A stretch of DNA of 64,000 nucleotides from Ctena decussata. Taxonomy: Eukaryota; Mollusca; Bivalvia; Lucinida; Lucinidae. Each line of letters begins with the position of its first letter. The first letter of the stretch is position 1. The notes under the pieces are model-generated. The model worked only from the letters and a program-made list of their open reading frames with translations. It did no database searches and was not told the DNA's origin. Where the stretch lies: assembly GCA_963989385.1 (NCBI GenBank), contig OZ022501.1:93232979-93296978 (forward strand), in the 5' to 3' direction. The position numbers and the translations under genes are program-made. Below are positions 1 through 12,060 of this stretch, piece after piece.

Positions 1-626
1 CTGCATTCATACAAAATTACCACTGTGATGGCACTTAAGAGTGCAGTTCAGCAAGTCGGTGTAACAAGACCTTTGGCCCACTTTCCTTCTTTAGAATGTG
101 TTCTCTGCACTTGAAGGAACTTTTATAAATTTTAATTCTCTTGTAGTGCCGAAAAGAAAAGCGATTGTTACTACATTTTTTCTACGCCTCTGGCACTGTG
201 GAACAGATGTTATATTTACATTTGGCAAGTATCTTCACAAGACTGGATTCTTTCGCACTGCAGCTTGTAATAGAGCTTGCTTCGAATTTGCCTTCAGATA
301 TTATGTAAATGCTTAAATGCATAACTGATGCCGAGCAAAAGGCTTAGTGAATGTTTAAATCCGTCTGTATACTCATCTGGTGTCTAACAACTGGAAATAA
401 TTTTTATACGATGATAAAATCAAAGCAGTTTTGTTTTAGATAAACACTGAACTGAGGCAATTGAACCGAGTCTGCTCTTTTAATTCTTAGGCGCATTCCT
501 TCGAAAGGATCTAATTATTCAGAGCTTAATTATTGTTGTAATTAACGAAAACAACTCCTGCATTTTAAAATCTTGGTAAACAATTCAATGCCTTGCCGAA
601 ACTGCCCACACATTGTAGGGATTGTA
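1..626. other. No gene seen; short repeat segment near 72-145
   Basis: I see no convincing coding region. About 70 bases from 72 (TGGCCCACTTTCCTTCTTTA...) resemble 35,730-35,800, where the same sequence lies next to an old LINE fragment, so this is a dispersed repeat piece. Confidence 0.4.
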
Positions 627-770
627 GATACCTTGACATCGTAACCCAGCGGGCATATGACGTCGAAATGACGTCGTACTGACGTCGATGCGACGTCATT
701 ACGTCGCACCGACGTCAGTTCGGCGTCGTTTCAACGTCATGTGCCTGCTGGGTTACGATGTCAAGGTATC
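627..770. mobile_element. 144-bp TIR element with ACGTC-rich core
   Basis: The first 29 bases (627-655, starting GATACCTTGACATCGTAACC) are the reverse complement of the last 29 (742-770) with one mismatch. The core between the arms is built almost only of GACGTC/ACGTCG-type words, itself partly palindromic. The size and perfect-ended arms fit a non-autonomous DNA transposon (MITE). There is no ORF, and no clear target-site duplication was found. Confidence 0.7.
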
Positions 771-1887
771 TCCCACGGAAAATATCTAACAATTAAAATG
801 AGACATGATAAATAAAAGCTATCGCAGTGTCTGTCTATCACTGTTGTTTAGTCTGTGTTGACTGTTTACCATTTAGAACAGCATACTTTTGAAAAGGATG
901 CCCTGGCGTCATGCAAACCATCTGAACCTATGTAAAGATAGAAACATGAATGAGCTAAGACATGTCTTTTCCTGGACCTTTCCTTGATTATTCCCAAAGC
1001 ATCTTGCTTCATGTTTTATGCATTCGCCGTAATGAAATGCAACTGAGATTCAGCTGCACTTCCCGTCAATAACATCTAATTAAATCTAGTCAAACAGCGT
1101 GGGTTGCTTCGTGTAGTTCATGAATTTTGTATCCCTTGGGACATCAGATGTAAGCAAATCTTTGTCAGACTGGCGCATCTGAAGAAGAACATAATTAAGA
1201 GCAATTTGCAGCCATTTTACATGTATCACGTACAGTATTTTCACAAGATACAAGATATTAGCTCATTATTAAAAGTCGGGCATAGCAGCTGCTAGGCGTC
1301 AATGAAAAGCCAATAATAGAATAATTGGCCAGAGTTTAACGTTCGAAAACCATCCGTGCCAGGTTAAGACTGCAGCTGTACTGGAACATGTAACAATCAT
1401 AGTTTGAAAACGCAAACAGTTTGAAACGTAAATTAAGTTTGATGTATGTCTTACATCACCTAGCAGCGCATTGAAATATGGTCTAAAAAGGAAGATCCGT
1501 TGGAAGCAAGGACCACGCCAAAGAATAGAAACAGGCAGACTCGGTTTAATTGAGTATATTCATGACTAGTAATGAAATGTGCGACACCAGCCACGCCCCC
1601 CTAGCAGCGGCTTAAGCGGAGCACTATTTTCAAAATTACTCAAATGAACTCAGTGATCCCAAAAGACCACAAAATATGATCTGCACTATGATGGTGTACG
1701 GGGAGACGTTTTAAGGCCGAACACGGCACAGACACCAGCTGCAGTGAAGATACATATGTTCTGAAAGTAAGATCCTTTGGAAGATTTTTTTATTACAAAG
1801 AGGCCGAGTTTTGTGCAAAAAGAAAAATAAACACTTTGTATCATGCTAGTCAACAGCTTAATGTAGAATAGTTGATCAGCTATAAAT
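771..1887. other. No gene or recognised repeat
   Basis: AT-rich sequence with only short ORFs lacking any family motif, splice support or compositional bias. Nothing annotated. Confidence 0.4.
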
Positions 1888-2050
1888 GAGCCGCGACACA
1901 AGAAAACCAACAAAGTGGTTGTACGCATCCGCCCTCTTTGCTAAGCGCTTTAAGGGTAGCTTAGGGTCTAGGCTACCTCCATGCGGATAGCGAAGACTCT
2001 GATCAGACTGGGCGCATTACCACTTTGTTGGTTTTGTCGTGTCGCGGCTC
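1888..2050. mobile_element. GAGCCGCGACACGA fold-back MITE, deleted copy
   Basis: Starts GAGCCGCGACACAAGAAAAC and ends in the complementary GTGTCGCGGCTC. The full-length family is about 236 bp; this copy is about 163 bp and lacks part of the interior of both arms. It shares the CAACAAAGTGG and CTGATCAGACTGGGC blocks with the copies at 7,106, 12,979, 39,097 and 42,654. Confidence 0.8.
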
Positions 2051-2666
2051 GAATGGAACTGCTTTACTGGTGTGTAAATAAAATATTTGTAATGGAGTGA
2101 TCTTTAGCAGTTTAGAGACTAAAAGTTCTGACTGAAGGTCCTCTGAAAGCATACAACACAATCAACAAACGAAATTTGCAGACACGGTTTAATTGATATT
2201 GAAAATAGCAAACTATGATTAATTTATGTCTCACGTCACTAGCAGTGCCTTTAACGTGTTTTCATGACATATGCACTTGAGTGCTTCGTATGGAAGAAAT
2301 AAAGAAACGCATTGCGCGGTGCATGGTCAGGTTCTACCATGTTTGTCAAAGCACGTTAGTCATTTCCCTTTGAAAGAAAAGGGAAATGATAAAGTATCAG
2401 CTAAACTAGACACCCCTCGAACGACTTATGGACTTACACCCTCTTACTAGGATAGAAGATTCAATAAATTGTAAATGTGTTATTTATTTTTCAAACACTT
2501 CTTTTTAGGTTGTCCGGATGGCCTCTGTTCTGTGTTTATTTCCCTTCTTTGGTTACTTTACCAACAATCTGTTGCTGCTCTTTGATTTGAACCAGCTATT
2601 TAGGCGAAAGAGTTCACTTTTCAGAGCAACCGTTTTTTCTATCATTTTCATTTATCACAGGGTATA

Positions 2667-2780
2667 ATCGATTCCGCTTATTTTCGCTTCCTGCAGAGAC
2701 TGTTCGTCGTATATTGCTTCCGCTGAGCCTGTACGCTATATTTTGCTTCCTGCAGAGAACTACGGCCTCCGCAGAGACAG
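2667..2780 (+). repeat. Dispersed repeat, inverted partner of 6,867-6,976
   Basis: About 110 bases containing two CTTCCTGCAGAGA blocks and the word GTACGCTATATTT. They are more than 90 percent identical to the reverse complement of 6,867-6,976. The matching peptide-like reading frames on the two copies are a by-product of this identity. Confidence 0.7.
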
Positions 2781-3512
2781 AAATGACATCTTTCGGTGAG
2801 GAAATTGCTTCTATTTTCTCATATATGATAATTCTTGCCATCTAGCCATTTTGTTTACCTTATGAAACAAAACCCTTGAAATTCCATGCGACAAGAATGC
2901 AGAAAAAGCTCGTATTTTAGACTTACATGTTAGAATTACGATATTTCTACCCACAGTATTTAATGGGCTATCCTGTTGAATTATGCAGTATATTTCTGTG
3001 CAAAATATGTAAGATGAATTCTTTTTTGAGAAGCCATAGGCTTCACTTCTGAAAGACTGCCGGCTGTCAACAAAAAGTAAAAAACAGATGCTGTATACGG
3101 TTTCCGCCTTTCAACATTTACCTTCCGTGCGGCGTCCGCTTTGCTCCTGTACTGTTTCCGCTTGAGACATACATGTTAGTTTGTGCTACAACATCGTTGA
3201 AATGTCCGCAGCTAGTCCGCCAACATCATTGAAATGTCCCAAGCTAGTCAGTCGCCCCAGGATAGTGAGAATAAACTTATCAGAATATGTGGCCTGTCCT
3301 AGTTCGTTACCTAAACGGTGACAACTCCAACATTTTAACAAGTGCTTTAACTCAAAGCAAACTGGCTCAGATTGGTGTATTTGAACAGTTTATTCAAGTT
3401 TTTGTAAAATGACTTTGCACAAACACTATACATACATATATCAGATAAATAGATTTTGGCTCCACAGGTGATAAATCAGTAGCATAGCGCTAATTATCAA
3501 TTATCAGCAAAG

Positions 3513-3569
<57 letters not shown>
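3513..3569. repeat. (CT)n microsatellite
   Basis: Almost uninterrupted CT dinucleotides. The Arg-Glu repeat reading frame on the minus strand is only this microsatellite translated. Confidence 0.9.
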
Positions 3570-3571
<2 letters not shown>

Positions 3572-4243
3572 CTTTGGTATTTATATGCAGGAGCATGCGC
3601 ATAAATGACTTTTTTCGTGTCCTCTTAGTACTGCTTACTATGTACAGAGTCCTGTGTACAGTTTTCTGTGTACTATATTTAGACCCCTTACTGCACATGC
3701 GCAAGATCAGACTCTCACTAATAGAATGTGTACTGTTTAATGCATATCATGACTATGGTTTTCATATTCCATCTGCATTTGTCCACCTGACTCAGCTTGA
3801 GTTCTATCCTGTCCCTTGACTTCTTCTAGGAAGACTTCCGCCTATGACGCTGTATTCACAGGTTTTGTTTAATAGGTTTTGATTAGAGACCTAACAATGA
3901 ACTCCTCGGTGGACTGCGTGCCAAGGCTAAGAGCTCCAGCTACCATCTCTAGTTTTGATTAGAGACTAGTAACTCTAAGATAGGACACGTCCCAAGGTTG
4001 ATGAGCCCCATCAGTCCACGTGCAACAGGTATTACTGGACTACCTGGTACATGTACCAGCAGCAGGTTTTGGCTAAACCTGACCTTTTTTGTTAGTCTAA
4101 ATAAAATCTTTTGTTGTGACCAATCATTAGAGATCGACATCTTCCAAAGGCATATCTGATTTTGGAGAGTTAAGACCAATTATCCCAAAACTATCATCAA
4201 GAACCCCACTTAGCTAGAATTCATGGAGAGTAATACACCTCCA

Positions 4244-4450
4244 TTCTTTTCTGGGATTAGTACCAAGGCGGGACAATTTTTATGACTTCCTGTTGGCTTC
4301 CCTAATTGACTAAACCCTTTCAAAATTGGGTACACCCTCAAAGGAAAGAGTTTGCTTCTAGTGGAGCAATCTCTTTCCTTCAAGAGTTTACCTTCTTTGA
4401 GAAGGGAGGCAAACAAGAAAATAGTACAGTTGCGTCCCCTGAAAGTGTAC
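4244..4450. mobile_element. Fold-back repeat, GGAGCAA hairpin family
   Basis: Blocks such as ATGACTTCCTGTTGGCTTCCC, GGAAAGAGTTTGCTT and the complementary AGCAATCTCTTTCC form an imperfect hairpin. The same order recurs at 21,995-22,165 and, more diverged, at 42,475-42,630. Non-coding. Confidence 0.55.
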
Positions 4451-4454
4451 CCAT

Positions 4455-5640
4455 TTGCCTGAAAGTATAATTGCTGAAGAAGAGGCTGGGTTCAGAGCTG
4501 GAAGGAGCACCAACGAACAGATCTTCAACCTTAGAATCCTTTGTGAAAAGTATCTCCAACATCAGCAAAATCTGCACCATATCTTCATTGATTTCAAAAA
4601 AGCCTTTGACAGGGTTTGGCATGCAGCCATACGGACCACCACGCGGAAGTACAATATCAGTGCAAATCTAGTTCGCACCATTGAGCAGCTCTACGACAAG
4701 GCTATTGGTGCAGTCCTGATGAATGGCGGCGTGGGAAAATAATTCAGAACAACAGTTTGACTAAGGCAAGGATGTCTTCTGTCACCCACCCTCTGAAATA
4801 TTTTTCTTGAACGGATCGTGTCTGATGATCTGGAAGAAAATGACGGTTGGTAAGCAGTGGCGGCAGTAATATTACAAATATGTGGTTTGCCGATGATATA
4901 GACGCTCTAGCTGAAGAAGAGCAGGGACAAGAAGCCCTAGTTGACAGTCTCGGAAAAACCTGCACAAGGTTTAAGATGGAGACTGATGACAGACAGCGCC
5001 AATAGTATCCTCTGGGATATCAAGGTAACAGGGCAGAAGCTAGGTACGATAAGAAGCTTCAAATACCTTAGAGCAATTGTCTCAGATGATGAATCTAAAA
5101 AGGGGGTTCTCTCAAGGATTGCACAAGCCACTTCAGCTCTTTCAAAACTGAAGCCCATTTGGAGAGATAACAACATATCTCTTGAATGAATGGTGAAACT
5201 TATGCGCCACCTTGTCTTTTCCATATTTCTGTATACCTGTGAATCGTGGTCCTTGACAACAGAGTTAGAACGCAGTCCTCTTACATGAGATGTTTCTGAA
5301 CATTTTGTACAAGGACCATATAACTCATGAGAAGGTTCACAGAAATATCCAAGCAGCCATTGCAGAGTCCGATGAACTCCTGAACCTGGTAAAGAAACGG
5401 AAACTAAGGTGGTTTGGCCACGTCTCAAGGTCTTCAGGTTTAGCAAAGACGATTCTACAGGGCACAGAGAAAGGAAAAAAGAAGAAGAGGTAGACAGAAG
5501 AAGAGGTGGAAAGACAATATTAAAGAGCGGACAGGAATGGACTTTGCCAGCTCAACTAGGGCAGCTGAGAACAGGACAAGGTAGATAGAGATTGTTTCGA
5601 AGTCATCTGTGGTGCCCCAATGACCTTGTAAGGTTATGGG
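4455..5640 (+). pseudogene. Broken RTE-type LINE reverse transcriptase fragment
   Basis: Reading frames in order encode a GFRAGRST block, the catalytic block FIDFKKAFDRVWH (near 4,588), a YDKA.GAVLMNG block, FADD (4,886-4,897, the active-site Asp pair), a FKYLRAIVSDDESK block (about 5,060-5,100) and a C-terminal KKRKLRWFGHVSRSSGLAKT block (about 5,390-5,450). These are the RT and C-terminal parts of a non-LTR retrotransposon of the RTE-like type common in invertebrates. Stops at about 4,740 and 5,187 and several frame changes show it is dead. The 5' part (endonuclease) is absent. The 3' end is near 5,640, at ATGGGATAGAATAGAATCGA. Two minus-strand relatives lie at 33,860-36,450. Confidence 0.8.
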
Positions 5641-6866
5641 ATAGAATAGAATCGAATATGTTTACTGTTTACTAAATGTTACTAAATGTATACTGTGGAC
5701 TGTTTATCACGACATTAACTTGGCGCATGCACTAACGAATGTTCAGAGTCAGTGTTGAAGTAAACAGTGCACAGCAGACAGAAACATGTCGTATATGGAG
5801 CTCAACAGGTAGAACCCGGATATGTTAAAAAAAAAAGAGAAGAAACGAAACATAATATATACACCATGTATGTCACCCTGAAATATACACCTTTTAAATC
5901 AAAGCAAAGGAGAACAGAGCTGGGGGAGATGTGGGGGAGCTATCGATGGGTGCTATTTTCATTTGAAAGTGTTTATTATGTGTGCCTCTAAGTGTTTAAA
6001 TGTGTAGCTTAGGGTGCGTCCCTCTAAAAAAAAGGTGGGGCTTTCGCAGCAGACCATCCCTGAAAAAAAAAAGGATTTATTAACTATAACCTATTAATGA
6101 AATGCATTCTTGTGAAATAAAAGATAGGTCTTTCGGAAGGCAGATTACTGAAACAACGGTCTTTTTGGAGCTGCCTAGCCCAAAAAGTGGTGGTTGTGGC
6201 GATGGTGGGAGGGGGTGGGGGTAGTGGAGGGGAGAGAGCTTTAAGTGGATGCATAGCCGTACTGGCCTACTATATAAGTAACCCTCTCCTCCGTACCAAC
6301 ACACACAGTTTGGTGCATTATAAAAAATGCATACTTTACATGAAAATGGTCTAGAAAACAACAGCTGCCTCGAACACAGGTCTACATATCATCTAAAGAC
6401 AAAAAAAAATAGTAAATTCAATTATATTTAGGAACAAAATTTCGATTTATCTGATATTTAGCCGGCGGAAACCATAGAGTGCTTCTTTCCAAAAGCAAGG
6501 AAGCCGTACTTGGTAGAATCGGACGACGTTCAGTGCAGTTTTTATTGCCGTTTTATGCTGCAAATTCGTAACCTCTCACATTTAAAAGAGCTAGAACATG
6601 ATTTGTTAACAATACATAAGATATTTATATATAAAAATAATTGTATTTTAACCAATCATTTACAAATAAAAAGAAATGAATGCATTTTTTTTTGTTTTTC
6701 TGAAAACGAATTAAAAAAACAGGATAAGAGTCCAACGTAGAAAATATTTTTTGCAAAGTTTGATTACAAAAAGGTTTGCAACCTTAAATTTATGACAGTG
6801 GTAGGTCTCTGATTGCTACTGAATGTTCTAGACAAATTTTTACCTCACTACCCCTTCAGAATTCTT
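5641..6866. other. No gene seen
   Basis: Low-complexity A runs and a G-rich patch near 6,180-6,240. The ORFs here are short and carry no recognisable motif. Confidence 0.4.
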
Positions 6867-6976
6867 TTGGCGGAAACCGTCGTTCTCTGCAGAAAGCCAA
6901 ATATAGCGTACAGGCTCGGCGGAAGCAATATACGACGGACAGTCTCTGCAGGAAGCGAAAATAAGCGGATTCGATT
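6867..6976 (-). repeat. Dispersed repeat, inverted partner of 2,667-2,780
   Basis: Reverse-complement match of 2,667-2,780 with only a handful of differences. The pair brackets 4.1 kb that contains the LINE fragment at 4,455-5,640. Confidence 0.7.
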
Positions 6977-7105
6977 GTTTATTTCCCTCCCTCTTAAACG
7001 GATGGACTCTTATGGAATAGAAAACAAACACTTTTCCAGGGACAAATTCTTTCTTTGAATGATAGTTCACTTTTTGAAAAGGCTGCGTCGTCCAGGAACA
7101 CAAAT

Positions 7106-7341
7106 GAGCCGCGACACGAGAAAAACAACAAAGTGGCGTGTGCGCCCAGTGCAGACTCAGATCAGCCTTGGCATCCGCCAAGTCTGATCAGAATCTTCGC
7201 TGTACGATATGGATAGATAAGAATCTAAGCTAGCTCTATGCGGACAGCGAAGACACTTATCAGACTGGGTGGATGCCCAGGCTGATCTCAGATTTCGCTG
7301 GGGGCACATGTCACTTCGTTGGTTTTGTCGTGTCGCGGCTC
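7106..7341. mobile_element. GAGCCGCGACACGA fold-back MITE
   Basis: Full-size copy (236 bp) starting GAGCCGCGACACGAGAAAAA and ending TCGTGTCGCGGCTC. The arms pair along almost the whole length through the GACTCAGATCAGCC and CTGATCAGACTGGG blocks. Confidence 0.85.
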
Positions 7342-7548
7342 AAATATGAAGGTACAAAAACAGTTTCTCTTTGTAAAAAATGGCAATAAACTTGCACCCG
7401 TACACCTTCTTCTCTGTGAGCATGTTTCAAGGCCAAGTGTCAGGTTGAGGTATCCTGATGGTCTAGTAAGCACACTTAACATTCGAATGCAAACAAATCC
7501 TATCAACTGCAGGCACGGTGCAGGAAATGTGAGTCCGTTTGAAGGTCA

Positions 7549-8296
7549 ATAAGGACCTCTGACAGTATCAATGCATATTTGCCCATTTTTCGACAAATTA
7601 CTGCACCTTCCTCGGGCAGCAAAAGTTGAAATATTTGGCATTAATATGTAGCCCTGTGTACTATAAAGACATTTTAACAGTGATTTTGAAAAATTATCAT
7701 GCCTCTAGACTAACATAGACCAATTTTATCAAGAGGGGTATGTGAATTTTTCAGTCTCTGAAAATAAGTCCATTTATTTGGTTTTCTAAGATATCGAAAT
7801 CTTAATTGATAACTATGCTAAAACTGACATACACATATTATTATATTACATGATATTATGCAATATTTTTTCCAGTACTAAGGACCTAAGCCTATTTTTA
7901 GGTATAAAGGGTGTGAGTACCCCACCCACCTTTTCAGTTTTTCAGCTGTAGACTATCTTTCCCCCCCCCCCCCCCCCCGTGCCTCAGCAAGCCACTCACA
8001 TATAATGTGTATTATGATAGTACACACATACATGCGAAGTGGCTAGCTGAGGCACGAGGGGGGGAGGGAATATCTTTAAAAAACTTTTCCTGTTTCCATT
8101 GCGTTTAATTACAAAATTTGGCTTTTTCCACCAAAAATTGAAGTCTATGTGCAAAATAATCAGAAATTAAATTCATGGCCAGTTAGGGGAAGTTGAGAGC
8201 AACAAATTTCAAGAGAAATTCTTGGGTATATCAAAAATTTAATTTTGACTATTTTTATAGGCAAATTAACATTACAACCGTCAGAGGTCCTTTATA
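7549..8296. mobile_element. 0.75-kb TIR element with central C/G-tract hairpin
   Basis: The left end TAAGGACCTCTGACAGTA and right end GTCAGAGGTCCTTTA are inverted copies, and similarity extends about 40 bp inward (GCATATTTGCC and GGCAAATTAA). The centre (about 7,955-8,095) is a second inverted repeat, with C-tract plus GTGCCTCAGC against GCTGAGGCAC plus a G tract. No ORF; a non-autonomous DNA transposon is likely. Confidence 0.65.
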
Positions 8297-8409
8297 CGAT
8301 CGAACTTGCATTGAAGTTACAAAACATCCATGACTGTATTAAGGATAGGTATTAATACTGGATGGCATAAAACCCATCATGAATGGTGATGAATGGTTTT
8401 GATTTAGAT

Positions 8410-9207
8410 GTATAGTCTGTTTGCTACCAAGTGCAAACGGGGTTCTGCTTATTTTCTCGAAAACGATGAAAGTTCCATCAAATGTTCTAATGTCCTAATG
8501 ATTCCTTAAAACTATACATAACAGAATACGGAAAGTCCAAATTTTTGGATGCTTTTGTAAAATATTTTCCATTGACAGTAATGCAAAAACTGAGCAGTTA
8601 CACTAAAGGGCGTCGTATGCTTGTTAGAACAGCCAAAATATTGTTGATAGGCAATAGCGTAAACTCCTTGTTTACTACAGGTGTGGGCGTATATGAATGA
8701 AATAGAAAAAATGTATTCAACTGTCCGCACGCGTAACGCATGATATCACTAGTCAGGTGATACTATGTTGTAAATAAACATTGGTCTATTATATAAAAAA
8801 AAATATTATTTTGCGAGTAAAAATTGTATTTTTAAATTTTTATCACATATGGGTGAAACAAAAACCAGAAAAAACGGATTCAGAATAAAATTTCAATTAA
8901 TTATGCAAATTTTGTTCTAGTGATAGCATACATTGGTCACATGCTCTAACACGTAAAACTTAACGGGAATTCCAACAGCCAAGTTTTACTCCCTTGTAAT
9001 TAATAGGTGAAAATGACATATTTCGGTCCTGTTTTTGTATAAAATCTTTTTTATGCAAAACCTCACATTTCTGCAAAATTATGATTTTGTTATGTATAGG
9101 ATGAAAATTAAGAATGAGCAATTAGAAAATCCTCTACTTCTCACCAATTTTGAGAAAATATTAGGGATGCCGTTTGCATTTGGGAGCAAACGGACTATAA
9201 AGGGTTG
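8410..9207. mobile_element. 0.8-kb TIR element
   Basis: The left end (from about 8,412, ATAGTCTGTTTGCTACCAAG) and the reverse complement of the right end (9,150-9,207, ATAGTCCGTTTGCTCCCAAA) match over about 60 bp, including the GCAAACGG block and TATTTTCTC. TA is present at both edges. No transposase frame is visible. Confidence 0.6.
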
Positions 9208-9816
9208 CAAGGTCGTTGGTACTATTACATAAACTCGCAATAATAGGGCCTCAAGGTTGCGAGATCAAATGAAACCCGCTCCATGAGTGTCTTACGTTGT
9301 CTGCCAAGATCTGTCAATTAACTTTTTTGGAGTCTAGCGGCACTGGAAAAGTTAAATACAGAAATGCTTGCCTGTCGCACTAAATTTGGTAAAGATTGTT
9401 TACATTCATATCAATATGGAGATTTCTCAAAATTGAAATAAAAAAAAAAAAAATAAAAAAAAAAAAACGACAAAGGCATTACCTTCTACAAAGCCTATCT
9501 GCGACGAGACTTGCAAATTATACTTCAAGTGCTATTCACACATAAAATGTCTGATACTAGAAATGATATATGAGGAAAAGGGCAATAAAACTTTGGCAGC
9601 ACGTTAATCTCCGATATGTCAAGGAAAATTCTTTTAAGGATGATTTAATTTGAAAGTATGACTTGAATCATGTTATTTTCTCGTCCACCATATTCCCATT
9701 TGAATCCATATGATTTTAGCAGACATAAATTCAGCAGACTCCATTAAGAAAAATGTATCATGTTTCATGCGAAGAAGTCACTCTGCGTGGTATACGATCA
9801 TATTGCGAGTCATTTT
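9208..9816. other. No gene; A-rich tract
   Basis: Contains an A-rich run at about 9,438-9,468. Nothing else was recognised. Confidence 0.4.
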
Positions 9817-9915
9817 AGCCGCGACATGATAAAAATCAACAAAGTGTCATGTGCACCCAGCGAAGACTCAGATCAGCCTTGGCCGCCGCCGAGTCAGATC
9901 AGAGTCTCGTGCAAA
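9817..9915 (+). mobile_element. GAGCCGCGACACGA fold-back MITE, left half only
   Basis: The left arm (AGCCGCGACATGAT..AACAAAGTGTCATGTGC, then GACTCAGATCAGCC) is present and diverged. The sequence stops matching after GATCAGAGTC, and no right terminus exists. Confidence 0.65.
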
Positions 9916-11229
9916 CATACCTTTGTTATTTTCACGTAAACAATTAAATAGAATTAAAACATTTCCGAAAAATATTTTCAACATTTTCGTACGTATGTCG
10001 AATATTGCTGAAACGAGATAAAAAATACAGTTTAATTATTCCTCTAACTACGTTTTTAAAACTACACCCCCTGTTGAGGTACCGTCGTTTTTTAACGTCA
10101 AACAGAGCTAGGCGCTTGGAGAGCTTTCTGACATATATCTTATTTCCGATAAACACTGACGAATTATTCTAGAGTACCTACCATCATGAAAAACAAAACA
10201 AAACATTAATAGATATCTCAGTCCATCCTCGAAAAATAACAGTCCGAACAAGTCAGTTTTTTCCGGTTTTGCTTCTCCTGAAGGACGTGACGTCGCGGAA
10301 TAATGGTAAGAAATTAACGAGACTTCACGTCACGTAAAAAAAACCTCAGGGGCCTAAACCTTCCTTGTGGAATACAGAATAAGAATCGATTCGGCCCTAT
10401 CTTTTCTCAAGCAGATACATTCCATAAAACAGATAGTAGGTGTTTAACTGAAAACTAAAGATATGTCGAACAACATTTTTAGGCATCCCCGGCCTTGAAC
10501 GTTGAAAAATCTTACGTTATTGGATTTGGGGTATAGTTAAACAAATCTACTTTGTGAAAAAAATTACTCGGTGAAACCTATTAATTTGAAAATAACTGTT
10601 AACACATTGTACTGAAACATTAAAATTTCAGATGTATTTTTCGGAAACCTTTCTGCCTTGTCAATCTTTTATGTGACAACAAGCAACATTCAATCGAAAA
10701 TTAAAGGTCATGCATATGGTAAGAAAACATACCCTAATATTTTCACGACTTAATAGAAAAAGAATAATCTATTGCACACTCAAAAGAAAGTCTTGTCGCG
10801 AGTTCGCACTAGGCTTTTTTCAGTGATTCCAGTTGTTCAGGTGCCATGTCCGTCTGGTCATTTAGTCACTGGACGTTTCTACAAGAGTTGTCAGCAGACA
10901 GCATAGCTCGCCTGGAATCGGGGTGATAGAAGGCGATAACCAATACTCATCGTGATAAAGTCTAATTCAAATGGGTGAGAATAAGCTAACCTTTGTATTC
11001 GGAAGACAAAAGGCAGCCACAGCCAAGACTTGACAGCTGCAGTTTTTGTAACCCCTGGAAATGTTGAGAAACTGTGCCACCATGATGAAGGCTTTAGGGT
11101 GTTCAAAGACCTTAGAGGTTCTCCAGCCTATTGGGAAAAAGCTAAAAAAAACTAGAAATGTTTTTTTCAGAGAAAAACTGATGTTCTCCATTTGTTCATT
11201 TCCCATCACCTCTAATGAATAAAAAACCT
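9916..11229. other. No gene seen
   Basis: AT-rich sequence. A weak inverted pair around 10,265-10,340 (GACGTGACGTCGCGG against CACGTCACGT) is the only structure noticed. Confidence 0.35.
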
Positions 11230-11970
11230 GTAGAAATAAAATATCTATGCAAGTTTGGAGAGAATCCATCCACTGGTTTTAAAGGTTTCCTACATAGAAG
11301 ACTATGTCCTTGAAAATAGGTCAAGGTCAACTACTAAACATGTCTAAAACCTGTCACAACGATATATTCATGCAAGTCTGATGAACATCCATCAATCGGT
11401 TCAAGGTATAACTCCTCCGACGTCATTGAAAATGACGTCAAGGTCACAAAAATCTAATCAGCTCTTAAAATTATCTCATTGATGTATCACTGCAAGTTTG
11501 GTGAAATTCCATCTTTTGGTTCAGGAGATATCGTGGGTACAAGAAATTGTCATCTAAGTCCTCCAGTGACCTTGAAAATGATATCAAAGTCACCAAAATC
11601 TAATCAGCTTTTTCACTTGTCCCAGTTATATATACATGCAAGTTTGGTGAGATTCCGTATATTGGTTCATGAGAAATTAAGGGTACAATAAATTGTCATC
11701 TAAATCCTCCAGTGATCTTGAAAATGAGGTCAAGGTCACCAAAAGCTAATCAGCCCTTTAACTTGTCCAAATGATGTATCCATGTAAGTTTAGTGAAATT
11801 CCATTTACTGGTTCAGGAGACATCATGGGTACAATAAATTGTCATGTAAGTCCTACAGTGTCCTTGAAGATCACCAAAATTTAATCAGCTCTTTAACTTA
11901 CTCCAATAATGTATCCATGAGAGTTTGTAAAAATTCCATCTATTGGTTCAGCTAAAAACTAAACTCTTTA
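11230..11970 (+). repeat. Tandem repeat, about 145-bp period
   Basis: The block ATGTATCCATGCAAGTTTGGTGAAATTCCAT recurs with variation near 11,356, 11,479, 11,623, 11,770 and 11,906. Each occurrence is followed by TCCAGTGACCTTGAAAATGA and CACCAAAATCTAATCAGC. Periods are 136-147 bp except for the first, which is shorter. The units are divergent and non-coding. Related sequence on the opposite strand is at 61,790-62,180. Confidence 0.75.
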
Positions 11971-11978
11971 AAAAAACT

Positions 11979-12060
11979 TTGACGTAAAAGTGGACGCCGA
12001 CGCTGACGCCGACGCCGGAGGTAGTGCAATAGCTCTTCCTGGACTTCGTCCATACGAGCT
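11979..12060 (+). repeat. GACGCCGACGC tract terminating the tandem array
   Basis: GTGGACGCCGACGCTGACGC and the next bases form a short hexamer-like repeat directly after the tandem array. It probably marks the end of the dispersed unit from which the array derives. Confidence 0.45.

Noticed and set aside
3504..3704. ORF with long Arg-Glu repeat (and the similar frame at 50,861-51,244)
   Set aside because: These are translated (CT)n microsatellites with no other coding evidence.
2614..7058. Similar short peptides on both sides (GSNIRRTVSAGSENKR)
   Set aside because: They are explained by DNA identity of an inverted repeat pair; the frames end at random points outside it.
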